Positions 8,194 to 17,072 of a stretch of 64,000 nucleotides of DNA are shown here, one piece after another. The notes under the pieces are model-generated. The model did not search any database. It was not told the origin of the DNA and was given only the letters and a program-made list of their open reading frames with translations. The position numbers and the translations under genes were made by a program. The stretch's first letter is position 1; every line of letters starts with the position of its first letter. Source of the DNA: Pseudomaricurvus sp965656525 (GTDB taxonomy: Bacteria; Pseudomonadota; Gammaproteobacteria; Pseudomonadales; Cellvibrionaceae); contig CBFHKY010000010.1 of assembly GCA_965656525.1 (NCBI GenBank), forward strand, positions 62,001 to 126,000. Reading direction: 5' to 3'.

Positions 8194-9318
8194 ATGAGTT
8201 CATCCCTGATTCCCGAACGACCGTTAGTGGTCTCCCCTTCTCTAGCCGCCACCATTGGCTTGGAGGAAGCCACCATGCTCAGCGTTCTCGACGACCTAAC
8301 CCGACCACTGCAACCGCAACCGCATCAAGGTCATGACTGGCATCAACTGCCAGCGGACTTACTGCGGTCGGTTTTTCCTTTTTGGAACGATCATGATTTG
8401 CAACGCGTCAGTCAAAACTTGCGCGCTAAAGGCGTTATTTTGCTGCAGTCGGCGCCGTTTATTCAAAGCCAACAATTATGGTTTGCTTACAATGAAAGCT
8501 CGGCGCCCTCAGCGCCGCAATCACAGCAGACTATAGCACCAGCCATGCATCGCCCCAGAGCGGTCGGTGCCACACCGATCTCACCCTCTTGGCAACCCGA
8601 CAACGAAACCATCGCTCGTATTGCACAACACAACATCGATGAAAACTTTATTCGCCAGCAAATACCCGAATTTGTAACCTTCTGGCGAGAAAGCGGTGAA
8701 TCACACCGAGCATGGGGTTCTAAGTTTCATCAGCATGTGGTGCATCAATGGCGACAACGTGAAACCTTTACCGCACAAAAAGATGCGGAAACTGCCATGA
8801 CCACCAGCTGGCAACCCAGTCAGGATGCACTAGACGTACTCACTCGACACGCTGACATTCACCCACAGTTCGTGGCCGACAGCATACCGGAGTTTGTACT
8901 CTATTGGAGTGAACGGGGCGAGAAAGGTCGCACTTGGAACAGCAAGTTTATTCAACACGTAAGACGCCAATGGGCTCGCTACACCTCATCGCTTGAGCAC
9001 GATACAGAGCCCAAACGCATTCCAGAGAACTGGCAACCCGGCAGCGATGTCTACGATATTTTACGCATGGCTAATATCGATCTAACCTTTGCCCAGCAGT
9101 TGATTCCGGAATTTGTCATTTTCTGGCGCGACAGCAATCAAGTCTATGCGTCTTGGAATACCAAATTTTTACAACACGCCAAATTTCATTGGGCCAAGCG
9201 CCACGCGCTGGCCGCACCACAAGGTCAGAAACATGACGGACAATCACAAAACGCCACCAGCCGCACCCGTGACCGATCCCTCGCGGAAGACCTCAGCGAC
9301 CGCAGCTGGGCCTTCTGA
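8194..9318 (+). CDS. Protein with three tandem DnaT-type ssDNA-binding domains
   Basis: 374 residues if started at the ATG at 8194. A longer reading from 7990 would run into radA and adds an unlikely leader, so I reject it. Residues 1-105 look like a winged-helix replication domain. Three tandem copies of the DnaT C-terminal domain follow at about 132-186, 205-260 and 279-333. Each has the pattern WQP...IPEFVxxWxExG...WxxKFxQHVxxxW. DnaT takes part in primosome assembly and replicative helicase loading in enterobacteria. Single copies are usual; three suggest a longer ssDNA-binding surface. The downstream P-like gene begins inside this one. Function in helicase loading is inferred from both. 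Confidence 0.85.
   Translation: MSSSLIPERPLVVSPSLAATIGLEEATMLSVLDDLTRPLQPQPHQGHDWHQLPADLLRSVFPFWNDHDLQRVSQNLRAKGVILLQSAPFIQSQQLWFAYNESSAPSAPQSQQTIAPAMHRPRAVGATPISPSWQPDNETIARIAQHNIDENFIRQQIPEFVTFWRESGESHRAWGSKFHQHVVHQWRQRETFTAQKDAETAMTTSWQPSQDALDVLTRHADIHPQFVADSIPEFVLYWSERGEKGRTWNSKFIQHVRRQWARYTSSLEHDTEPKRIPENWQPGSDVYDILRMANIDLTFAQQLIPEFVIFWRDSNQVYASWNTKFLQHAKFHWAKRHALAAPQGQKHDGQSQNATSRTRDRSLAEDLSDRSWAF
8587..9192 (+). repeat. Three tandem DnaT-domain repeats inside the gene
   Basis: Units are 8587-8751, 8806-8973 and 9028-9192, each coding for about 55 residues and separated by roughly 18-residue linkers. They align at protein level (WQP start, IPEF centre, KFxQH near the end). The DNA has diverged, so the duplication is old. 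Confidence 0.8.
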
Positions 9319-9928
9319 CGCCCCATCAAAAGGCGGTCAGCAAGAACAGGCGACAGCTCGTCCAAGTCAAGAATTGGTGGATGCCATCAATCAGGTGTTT
9401 GCGCTATTTCGAATCAATTACCACAACCAATACCACAGCGCCTTTGGTGATATAAGCATCGTCAATCAAGCGAAACGCTTGTGGGTGGAATCTTTACAAC
9501 GATTCGCGCCCGACGTTATTTTGCGCGGCGCTCGACAATGCATTGAACAATCTGAGTACCTGCCCACCCTTCACAAAATGATGACTTACTGTCAGGGCAC
9601 TCCGGCACAGCATGGTCTGCCTGATGTTCACAGTGCGTACCTTGAAGCGTGTCGTGCACCCAGCCCTAAAGCAGCCTATTCGTGGAGTCACCCGGCGGTG
9701 TATCACGCGGGCAAAGACAGTGATTGGTATTTCTTATCAACCAATCCAGAGCGTGTGACTTTCCCAGTCTTTCGCCAACATTATGACCGCTTGTGTGAAC
9801 GAGTGATGGCAGGCGACACTCTGCCTGCGGCTGAAATCAAACGGTTAACCGATACGATTGAAACCCCATTATCGAAAGAAGAAAACCTCGCCAGACTCGA
9901 AAAAATGCGACAAGATCTAGGGCTATAA
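9233..9928 (+). CDS. Replication protein P-like helicase loader, overlapping the DnaT-like gene
   Basis: 231 residues from the ATG at 9233, which has a good AAGGT ribosome site 7 bases upstream. The first 86 bases overlap the DnaT-like gene in another frame. The N-terminal 50 residues are Pro/Ala/Thr/Ser-rich. The rest (VDAINQVFALFRINYHNQY, then WVESLQRFAPDVILRGARQC and LPTLHKMMTYC) has the layout of the phage lambda P family, whose members bind DnaB helicase and deliver it to origins. Together with the DnaT-like neighbour this looks like a chromosomal, domesticated loading module. There are no other phage genes nearby. Family assignment is by pattern only. Confidence 0.75.
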   Translation: MTDNHKTPPAAPVTDPSRKTSATAAGPSDAPSKGGQQEQATARPSQELVDAINQVFALFRINYHNQYHSAFGDISIVNQAKRLWVESLQRFAPDVILRGARQCIEQSEYLPTLHKMMTYCQGTPAQHGLPDVHSAYLEACRAPSPKAAYSWSHPAVYHAGKDSDWYFLSTNPERVTFPVFRQHYDRLCERVMAGDTLPAAEIKRLTDTIETPLSKEENLARLEKMRQDLGL

Positions 9929-9936
9929 CGATAAAC

Positions 9937-11148
9937 TTACAAATAATCCTGCAAGTTGAGCCCGTAATCTTCAGCCGATACCGCTCCAACAATAGCGCCA
10001 TAGATCTGGGAGTCACTGAGACTAACCACCTTTGGTGACAGTTTACTTTTACGCTTAATGTCGTAAATCAACTTAACCCGTGGGCGATCCGGCTGCTGGT
10101 GATTCGCTTCTTGCACTATGGCCAAGTGCCCAGATTTTAGCTTCACCGTCGCGCCTGCTGGGTAAATACTGATGCAACGGATCAGCTGATAAACCAGAGC
10201 ACGCTCTAAGTGGTTGTCGCTCCACTCCAGCATTTTTTTTAACGCCACCGTGGGCTCCATCCCCGAATGATAAACTCGTTCGGCGGTGATGGCGTCGTAA
10301 ACATCGACCACAGCCGCCATGCGACCATGCCGAGTAATGGCGTTTGCAGGGAGCCCACGCGGATACCCTGTGCCATCAAGGCGCTCGTGATGCTGCGCAC
10401 AGATATCCATCACGACTTTAGGCAAGCCTTCTATTTGTGCCAGCGAGTTTTCGCCATAGGTAACGTGGCGCTTCATTTCATCCCACTCGTCTAGGTCTAG
10501 GCGCCCAGGCTTGTACAAAATACTTTCCGCCACACGAATCTTGCCTACATCATGCACCAAAGCGCCAAACACCAGCTCGTGTAACTCGATACCGTTGATT
10601 CCCATTGAGCGTGCCAACAACCCCATCAATACCGCCACATTCATGGAATGCTCTAACAGGTATTGGTCTTTTTCTCGCATCCGCATCAGGCTGCCGAGAG
10701 CATTGGGGTTATTGAGTAAAGAGCTGTTGATGTCATCTGTGATGGCGTGAACGGCATGCTCATCAAAAGAGCGCCCCATTTTCACGTCGGTCATTACATT
10801 TCCCACGAGTTCCAGCGCTCGCGAGCGAATTTCAAGCGCAGTTTCACGTTCTTTATCGAACGACACCCGCGGAACAGTAAAGTGCAGGCTCGGGTTGATG
10901 TTGGCCAGCTCATTGGTATGATTCTTTTGTATCGTACTTTGCGGTATCCCCAGTACGCAGTCTTTGCCTTTTTCTACATCGATATAAAGCTGACCAAAGC
11001 CCATAGATTGAAATTTTTTAACGGTTTCGGGCTTAGTGATCAACCCCTGTGCTTTGAGGTTAGTCTCAGCAGCCCATTCATCATTAACTTGGGTGATGTA
11101 CATGCCCACTTCAAGTTGATCAATGGTGATTCGTTTTATCTTATCCAT
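9937..11148 (-). CDS. HD-GYP cyclic-di-GMP phosphodiesterase with N-terminal DUF3391
   Basis: A 403-residue cytosolic protein. Residues 1-110 match the DUF3391 domain often found before HD-GYP (KRITIDQLEVGMYI). The HD-GYP domain has a His at 167 (LLEHSMNVAVLMG), His-Asp at 199-200 (VHDVGKIR) and HHERLDGTGYP at 253-263. All active-site residues appear present, so it should hydrolyse c-di-GMP to GMP. A tail of about 60 residues resembles a small beta domain. The gene ends 8 bases from the convergent P-like gene. Confidence 0.92.
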   Translation of the reverse strand: MDKIKRITIDQLEVGMYITQVNDEWAAETNLKAQGLITKPETVKKFQSMGFGQLYIDVEKGKDCVLGIPQSTIQKNHTNELANINPSLHFTVPRVSFDKERETALEIRSRALELVGNVMTDVKMGRSFDEHAVHAITDDINSSLLNNPNALGSLMRMREKDQYLLEHSMNVAVLMGLLARSMGINGIELHELVFGALVHDVGKIRVAESILYKPGRLDLDEWDEMKRHVTYGENSLAQIEGLPKVVMDICAQHHERLDGTGYPRGLPANAITRHGRMAAVVDVYDAITAERVYHSGMEPTVALKKMLEWSDNHLERALVYQLIRCISIYPAGATVKLKSGHLAIVQEANHQQPDRPRVKLIYDIKRKSKLSPKVVSLSDSQIYGAIVGAVSAEDYGLNLQDYL

Positions 11149-11230
11149 ACAATTATTAGCTACTGGCTAGTTCGTCTGACTAAGTATAGAAAAAGATTTT
11201 GATTTATCCGTAAATTTCAGCACGAACGCT

Positions 11231-12376
11231 TTATTCTTGCGGCCAACTGCCATCTGGGCGAGGTAAGAAAAAGGGCTGGGAGAACCAATAAAAGCGGCCA
11301 TCCGGCCCTGGCGCGGTGCAATTAATGCGATTTCTACCTGGGGTTAGCGACTGATTGAGAGTCACTTTATACTTGGCGTATTCGGCCAAATCGTTGCTTG
11401 CAGCGCTTGGAGTTACCTGCAAAGCGCCTTGCCCTGTCGCAAAGCACTGCAGCCCAGCGATGGCTTCTGCCAATGTAAGCAACAGTACCGGCTGAGTTTC
11501 GCTGGCGACCAAAAGAGGCAGTGTCGATGCTTGATGAAACCAGTCACTTTTTAGCTCGGCACGCTGCACCAGCAAAGGCAAACTGGACACCTTCGCCGAG
11601 AAATCATCCATATCGGTACCGTAATATCCACCAAAGGGAAACCTGGGCAAAGCTTGCAGTGACAACGTCGTCGACTCTGCAGAGGACACGGCAAGGGGCG
11701 ATAAAGGCCCAGAGTGCTGCCCAAACGCGATATAGCCCATGTCTTGTATGAGCGCTTCTATGGCACTGTCAAACTCCCCGTAAGGGTACGCCAACAACTT
11801 TGGTGCTGTTCCGATTTCCTCTTGAATTCGGCGCTGTGCCTGCTCAACATCGGAACGAACCCGCTGCAACCACTCTGATTCCTCAAGCCCTTCAGGCCGT
11901 CTCGAAAAGTGGCTATGGCTGTGGCTGTGGTTGGCAATGACCGCTCCATTGGCCGCCATTTCACGCAGCTGCTGCCAACTGGAAAACCCTTTCCATTGAT
12001 CGTCGAGCGGAGCAGTATTCACAAAGATCGTAAACGGCCAATTCTTCTGTTTAAGCAGCGGATAAGCCACTTGATAGACACTGTCGTAGCCATCATCAAA
12101 GGTAATGGCTACCCGCCGAGACCGCTTAGCACGCTCAGGATTCTGGCGCAGATCCTCAATCATCTCAGTGAGCGGCACAACCTCAAACCCTTCGGTTTTC
12201 AGATAATCCATGTGCTGACGAAACAGATCGGGCGATGTGGAGGTGGCCTTGGGTGAGGATTCGGAAATGTGGTGATACTGCAGTACCACATCTCCCCAAG
12301 ACGTCACAGCAAATATGCTCAGCAGAATTGCTAAGACCAACTGCCGGACTCTGTTAACGATATTAGCGATGCTCAT
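11231..12376 (-). CDS. Exported polysaccharide deacetylase family protein
   Basis: 381 residues from the ATG at 12376; a GTG at 12394 would add six residues. A signal peptide is clear (VLAILLSIFAVTSWGD). The NodB-type catalytic domain has the metal and base motifs ITFDDGYDS and NHSHSHSHFSR and the ending LLAYPYGEF. The opening VLQYHHISESSP is like PgaB-type periplasmic deacetylases, but the C-terminal glycosidase domain of PgaB is absent. It is replaced by about 120 residues of unknown, probably beta-rich, sequence. It lies downstream of parC on the same strand with a 76-base gap. The substrate may be a beta-1,6 or other N-acetylated glycan; this is inference. Confidence 0.85.
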   Translation of the reverse strand: MSIANIVNRVRQLVLAILLSIFAVTSWGDVVLQYHHISESSPKATSTSPDLFRQHMDYLKTEGFEVVPLTEMIEDLRQNPERAKRSRRVAITFDDGYDSVYQVAYPLLKQKNWPFTIFVNTAPLDDQWKGFSSWQQLREMAANGAVIANHSHSHSHFSRRPEGLEESEWLQRVRSDVEQAQRRIQEEIGTAPKLLAYPYGEFDSAIEALIQDMGYIAFGQHSGPLSPLAVSSAESTTLSLQALPRFPFGGYYGTDMDDFSAKVSSLPLLVQRAELKSDWFHQASTLPLLVASETQPVLLLTLAEAIAGLQCFATGQGALQVTPSAASNDLAEYAKYKVTLNQSLTPGRNRINCTAPGPDGRFYWFSQPFFLPRPDGSWPQE

Positions 12377-12452
12377 GCCGCGCTGACTCCACACCTTGTT
12401 AACCCTTCACAGCTCTGTATGACCCATACCTTGGATGGTTAAGGCCTGATCT

Positions 12453-14702
12453 TCAACTCTTTACAGAAACCGCATCCACTTTTTGGAAGCCGCGCGGTAA
12501 TTTGTTGCCCCGCCGGCCACGCTCACCTCGGTAATGCTCTAGATCACTGAGTTTCAGTGTGAGGTGTCGCTTACCGGAATACACCACCAGTTCCTGCCCC
12601 GGTGTAATCACCTCCAAGGCGAGTAAATACTCTTCACGATTTTGCAATCGAGCAGAGGGAATACTCATGATTTTATTGCCTTTACCTCGTGCCAATTCTG
12701 GCAATTCAGAAACAGGGAAAACCAACAGTCGGCCATCGTTACTGAATGCAGCCAATACACTGTCACCCTGATCCGACAGTATTTTCGGCGGCAATACTCG
12801 CCCACCTTTGGGCAGCGACAACGACGCTTTACCCGCTTTATTTTTGGTGTATAAATCGGATAAATGCCCAATGAACCCATAACCCGCGTCAGAAGCCAAC
12901 AACACTTTTTGGTTGTCGTTGCCCATCAATGCCACATCGAAAGTCGCCCCCGGTGGTGGGTTCAATCGCCCCGTGATGGGTTCCCCTTGCCCTCGTGCAG
13001 AAGGCAAACCGTGAGCCTGTAGTGCGTAACTACGCCCCGTGGAATCCAACAAAATTACGTGTTGATTCGTCTTTCCTTTTGCCGCCACTTTAAAACTGTC
13101 GCCCGACTTGTAACTCAACGCGGTCGGATCGATATCGTGGCCTTTGGCGGCACGAATCCAGCCTTTATCCGAAATCACCACAGTGACAGGGTCCGCACTC
13201 AGTAAATCTGTTTCGCTGAAAGCTTGTGCCTCTTCACGAATCACAATGGGCGAGCGTCGGTCGTCGCCATATTCTTCCGCTGCAGCCAACAGCTCTTTGC
13301 GCACCAGTGTTTTTAAACGGCGGGCCGAATCCAAAGTTTGCATCAGATCGCCACGTTCTTTCTCTAGCGCGGCCTGCTCTTCTTTTATCTTCATTTCTTC
13401 CAAGCGCGCCAACTGTCGCAACTTGGTGTCTAGAATGTATTCCGCTTGCGCTTCTGTCAGGTCAAAACGCGTTATCAGGACAGGTTTCGGGTGATCTTCA
13501 TTGCGGATGATACGAATCACTTCATCCACATTGAGAAACACAATCATCAGCGCCGCCAAGCGCGCTAGGCGCTCATCCACTTTATTCAGACGATGCTGTA
13601 GACGTCGGCGCACCGTCACCATGCGGAAACTCAGCCACTCACTTAAAATTTGATCCAGTGGCTTCACTTTGGGTAAGCCATCGATACCGATCATATTGAG
13701 GTTAATGCGGTACGTACGCTCCAGATCCGTAGTGGCGAATAAATGGCTCATCATCGCGTCCAGATCAACACGATTGGAGCGCGGAATAATCACTAACCGA
13801 GTCGGATTTTCGTGATCCGATTCATCGCGTAAATCCGCAACCATGGGTAACTTTTTGGCCTGCATTTGAGCCGCAATTTGCTCAAGGATTTTGGCACCGC
13901 TCACCTGATGAGGAAGCGCCGTCACCACTACATCGCCGTGCTCTGTTGTCCATAGCGCTCGCATGCGCACACTGCCGCGCCCTGTTTCGTACATTTTTTG
14001 CAGTTCGTGACTGGGGGTAATAATTTCCGCTTCTGTCGGCATGTCGGGGCCGGCTATAAACGGCATCAAATCCGCAACACTCGCCTTGGGGTTCTCCAAC
14101 ATATGGATGGTCGCGTTGACCACTTCACGCAAATTATGCGGCGGGATGTCCGTTGCCATACCCACCGCAATGCCAGTGGTACCATTGAGCAACACATTGG
14201 GTACACGAGCTGGCAGTACCGTGGGTTCATCCATAGTACCGTCGAAGTTAGGCGCCCAATTAACCGTGCCCTGCCCTAGTTCAGAAAGCAGGGTTTCACT
14301 GTACGGGGTCAGGCGGGATTCGGTATAACGCATGGCCGCAAAGGATTTCGGATCATCCGGTGACCCCCAATTGCCTTGACCATCCACTAACGGGTAGCGG
14401 TAAGAGAACGACTGCGCCATCAATACCATGGCTTCATAAGCAGCCGAGTCACCGTGCGGGTGAAACTTACCAATCACGTCACCCACAGTACGCGCGGATT
14501 TTTTGAACTTCGCTGTGGATTTCAGCCCCAGCTCACTCATGGCGTACACAATGCGTCGCTGTACGGGCTTTAAGCCGTCGCCAATGTTTGGCAGTGCACG
14601 ATCAAGAATGACGTACATGGAATAATCCAAGTAGGCTTTCTCGGCATAAGTTTTTAAGGGGATGAACTCGTCAGAATCGGGCGGAAGCACCTCGGTGGTC
14701 AT
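12453..14702 (-). CDS. parC: DNA topoisomerase IV subunit A
   Basis: A 749-residue ParC. It decatenates daughter chromosomes together with ParE, which is not in the window. The quinolone-resistance region is seen in KFHPHGDSAAYEAMV, and the catalytic Tyr in FAAMRYTESRL. A coiled-coil region and a C-terminal beta-pinwheel follow. The C-terminal domain lacks the GyrA-box of gyrase, and the QGNWGSPDDPKSFAAMRYTE context and length are those of ParC rather than GyrA. It starts with ATG after an AGGATG ribosome site. Confidence 0.95.
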   Translation of the reverse strand: MTTEVLPPDSDEFIPLKTYAEKAYLDYSMYVILDRALPNIGDGLKPVQRRIVYAMSELGLKSTAKFKKSARTVGDVIGKFHPHGDSAAYEAMVLMAQSFSYRYPLVDGQGNWGSPDDPKSFAAMRYTESRLTPYSETLLSELGQGTVNWAPNFDGTMDEPTVLPARVPNVLLNGTTGIAVGMATDIPPHNLREVVNATIHMLENPKASVADLMPFIAGPDMPTEAEIITPSHELQKMYETGRGSVRMRALWTTEHGDVVVTALPHQVSGAKILEQIAAQMQAKKLPMVADLRDESDHENPTRLVIIPRSNRVDLDAMMSHLFATTDLERTYRINLNMIGIDGLPKVKPLDQILSEWLSFRMVTVRRRLQHRLNKVDERLARLAALMIVFLNVDEVIRIIRNEDHPKPVLITRFDLTEAQAEYILDTKLRQLARLEEMKIKEEQAALEKERGDLMQTLDSARRLKTLVRKELLAAAEEYGDDRRSPIVIREEAQAFSETDLLSADPVTVVISDKGWIRAAKGHDIDPTALSYKSGDSFKVAAKGKTNQHVILLDSTGRSYALQAHGLPSARGQGEPITGRLNPPPGATFDVALMGNDNQKVLLASDAGYGFIGHLSDLYTKNKAGKASLSLPKGGRVLPPKILSDQGDSVLAAFSNDGRLLVFPVSELPELARGKGNKIMSIPSARLQNREEYLLALEVITPGQELVVYSGKRHLTLKLSDLEHYRGERGRRGNKLPRGFQKVDAVSVKS

Positions 14703-14870
14703 AAAACATCCTAAGTGATGAAATAATGGCTGGCCTGCGGCAATTCATGCAGCGACCGCTTTCGTTATCGACTGCCAGCTTATACCAAAAGGGGGTGGGG
14801 GCTTCAATGGGAATTCAGAATGGTCTCGTAGTGGGAGAGATCAAAAGCAGCCATCAAAGAGAGAGAAAAC

Positions 14871-14902
14871 AAAAAAAGGGCCATCTTAAATGACCCTTTT
14901 TC
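14871..14902 (-). terminator. Intrinsic terminator of the thiolase gene
   Basis: On the minus strand a stem of about 10-12 bp (AAAGGGTCAT paired with ATGGCCCTTT, one G-U pair) around a 5-nt loop is followed directly by a run of T. It lies about 40 bases after the thiolase stop. Confidence 0.85.
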
Positions 14903-14938
14903 ACAAACGGCTGATTGTTATCAAACGATTAGAAGCGC

Positions 14939-16114
14939 TTAACGCTCTACGGCAACCGCTGTAGCCTCACCGCCCGCCAAACAAATACCTGCCATACCAG
15001 TCTTCATGTCGTAAGTTTCCAGTGCCGCAATCAAGGTCACAAGAATACGTGCACCGGAGGCACCCAATGGGTGGCCTAATGCGCACGCACCACCGTGTAC
15101 GTTCATTTTGTCGCGGGGAATGCTCAGCTCTTTCATGGCAGCCATTGGCACAACCGCAAAAGCTTCGTTCACCTCGTACAAATCAACGCTGTCAGAGCTC
15201 CAGTCCAAACGCTCATACAGTTTTTTGAAAGCGCCTACTGGTGCAGTGGTAAACCAAGCTGGTTCTTGGGCAAACTGGGAGTGACCTTTGATGGTAGCCA
15301 GTACCTTTAGGCCACGCTTGTCGGCTTCGGATTTGCGCATCAGAACCAGAGCAGCGGCGCCATCAGAAATAGAGCTGGCGTTGGCTGCCGTCACTGTACC
15401 GTCTTTCTTGAAAGCAGGCTTCAAACTAGGAATCTTATCGGGGCGGGCATTACCCGGTTGCTCATCGGTTTCAAAAACCGCTTCGCCTTTGCGAGAAGCC
15501 ACTGTCACAGCTGAAATTTCACGCTTAAATTTACCCGCGTCGATTGCCGCGTTCGCACGGCTCAATGAACCAATCGCAAATTCATCCTGATCTTCACGGG
15601 TAAAGCCAAAGTGATCCGCACACAGCTCACCAAACAGACCCATTGGGTTGCCAGAATAAGGGTCTTGCAAACCGTCATACAACATGTGATCCCAAATTTC
15701 GGCATGTCCAAAACGATATCCGCCACGGCCTTTAGGAATCAGGTAAGGCGCATTGGTCATGCTTTCCATGCCACCCGCCACCACAATAGAGGCGCTACCT
15801 GTCAGGATGGCATCATGGGCCATCATTACCGTTTTCATGCCTGAGCCACAAACTTTATTGACTGTTGTACATGGCGCGCTGGTGGGGATCCCAGCTTTCA
15901 ATGCCGCTTGACGCGCCGGTGCCTGACCCAGTCCCGCTGGTAGCACACAACCCATCAGAACTTCATCTACCGCATCCGGAGCAACACCCGCTTCGGTTAA
16001 GGCGCCAGTAATAGCAACAGCACCCAAATCCATGGCCGACATTCCGCTGAACATACCTTGCATACCACCCATTGGGGTACGAGACATACCTACGATAACA
16101 ACTGGATCAGACAT
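14939..16114 (-). CDS. Acetyl-CoA C-acetyltransferase (thiolase)
   Basis: A 391-residue thiolase of the biosynthetic type, condensing or cleaving acetoacetyl-CoA. The nucleophilic Cys is residue 89 (NKVCGSGMKT). The catalytic His is in HGGACALGHPLGASGAR, and the second active-site Cys is in GICLAGGEATAV near the C-terminus. It could be AtoB or PhaA; there is no PhaB or CoA-transferase neighbour to decide. It stands alone, with its own terminator and a separate upstream region shared with the divergent lemA. Confidence 0.93.
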   Translation of the reverse strand: MSDPVVIVGMSRTPMGGMQGMFSGMSAMDLGAVAITGALTEAGVAPDAVDEVLMGCVLPAGLGQAPARQAALKAGIPTSAPCTTVNKVCGSGMKTVMMAHDAILTGSASIVVAGGMESMTNAPYLIPKGRGGYRFGHAEIWDHMLYDGLQDPYSGNPMGLFGELCADHFGFTREDQDEFAIGSLSRANAAIDAGKFKREISAVTVASRKGEAVFETDEQPGNARPDKIPSLKPAFKKDGTVTAANASSISDGAAALVLMRKSEADKRGLKVLATIKGHSQFAQEPAWFTTAPVGAFKKLYERLDWSSDSVDLYEVNEAFAVVPMAAMKELSIPRDKMNVHGGACALGHPLGASGARILVTLIAALETYDMKTGMAGICLAGGEATAVAVER

Positions 16115-16406
16115 AAAAATCTCTCTTTGGATTATTTATCATTCCATCAATTATACGGGCTGGGGGGCCTTAGGTTAAACCCCAAGATCTCTATACGACC
16201 TTAATTAGCCTTTTGTTTTTCATGATTTTGTCGTTTAGGCACCTAAATATCCGCCTCTCTTTGTGTATAAAGTCACTGATTGACGAATCAAGCTTGCGGT
16301 GCGCCCATAAAACGGTCGACAATCCCTAACGCTATTGAACTCTTAGCCTTTTACTCCGCAGACGATATTCTCAGTCGCGGTGAGCCCTTACAAAGGAACC
16401 GATGTT

Positions 16407-17003
16407 ATGGACATTTCCACAATCATTTTTTTAGTCGTACTGGCTGGCGCTCTACTTTACGTCATTGGTATTTATAACCAGTTGGTGGCGCTGAGAAACC
16501 GCTATGAAAATGGCTTTGCACAGATAGAGGTGCAACTGAAACGCCGTTATGACTTAATTCCAAACTTGGTAGAAACGGCTAAAGGCTATATGACCCACGA
16601 GCGCGAAACCCTAGAAGCGGTCATCAGTGCTCGAAACGGTGCCGCTGCTGGCTTAGAGGCTGCTGCCAGCGCACCAGGTGACAACAAAGCGATGGACTTG
16701 CTGAACGGTGCAGAGGGCGTACTCGCAAACGCAATGGGCCGATTGAACGTCGTTATGGAGGCCTACCCCGACCTCAAAGCCAATCAGAATATGATGCAAG
16801 TGTCGGAAGAACTGGCCAGTACAGAAAACAAAGTGGCGTTTTCCCGTCAGGCCTTCAACGATGCTGTCACCGCCTACAACACCTATCGCCAAAGCTTTCC
16901 GCCAGTATTTTTTGCCGGTTTCTTTGGTCATCGCACCGATGCCAGTCTGCTAGTGTTTGAAGATTCTGCCGAAATTCAGGCGGCACCTAAAATTTCATTT
17001 TAA
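16407..17003 (+). CDS. lemA: LemA family protein
   Basis: 198 residues from the ATG at 16407, chosen because AAGGA lies 10 bases upstream; a GTG at 16380 is less likely. There is one N-terminal membrane helix (IIFLVVLAGALLYVIGIY) with the family hallmark YNQLVALRNRYENGFAQIEVQLKRRYDLIPNLVETAKGY split across residues 20-60. The rest is a periplasmic or extracytoplasmic four-helix domain ending in a PPVFFAGFFG segment. LemA proteins are commonly paired with M48 proteases, as here. Their biochemical role is unsettled. Confidence 0.92.
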   Translation: MDISTIIFLVVLAGALLYVIGIYNQLVALRNRYENGFAQIEVQLKRRYDLIPNLVETAKGYMTHERETLEAVISARNGAAAGLEAAASAPGDNKAMDLLNGAEGVLANAMGRLNVVMEAYPDLKANQNMMQVSEELASTENKVAFSRQAFNDAVTAYNTYRQSFPPVFFAGFFGHRTDASLLVFEDSAEIQAAPKISF

Positions 17004-17072
17004 AGCGCTTTTTTATGGCACAAGCCGCTGCCACATACGTTTTAAACAACGCCGTAAAACCGTGAGATCAAC

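Noticed and set aside
9233..9928. Prophage remnant suggested by the P-like protein
   Set aside because: No integrase, repressor, lysis or structural genes or att-like repeats around; neighbours radA and HD-GYP are housekeeping or regulatory.
13998..14328. Plus-strand readings antisense to parC
   Set aside because: Shadow frames of a conserved gene without any domain.
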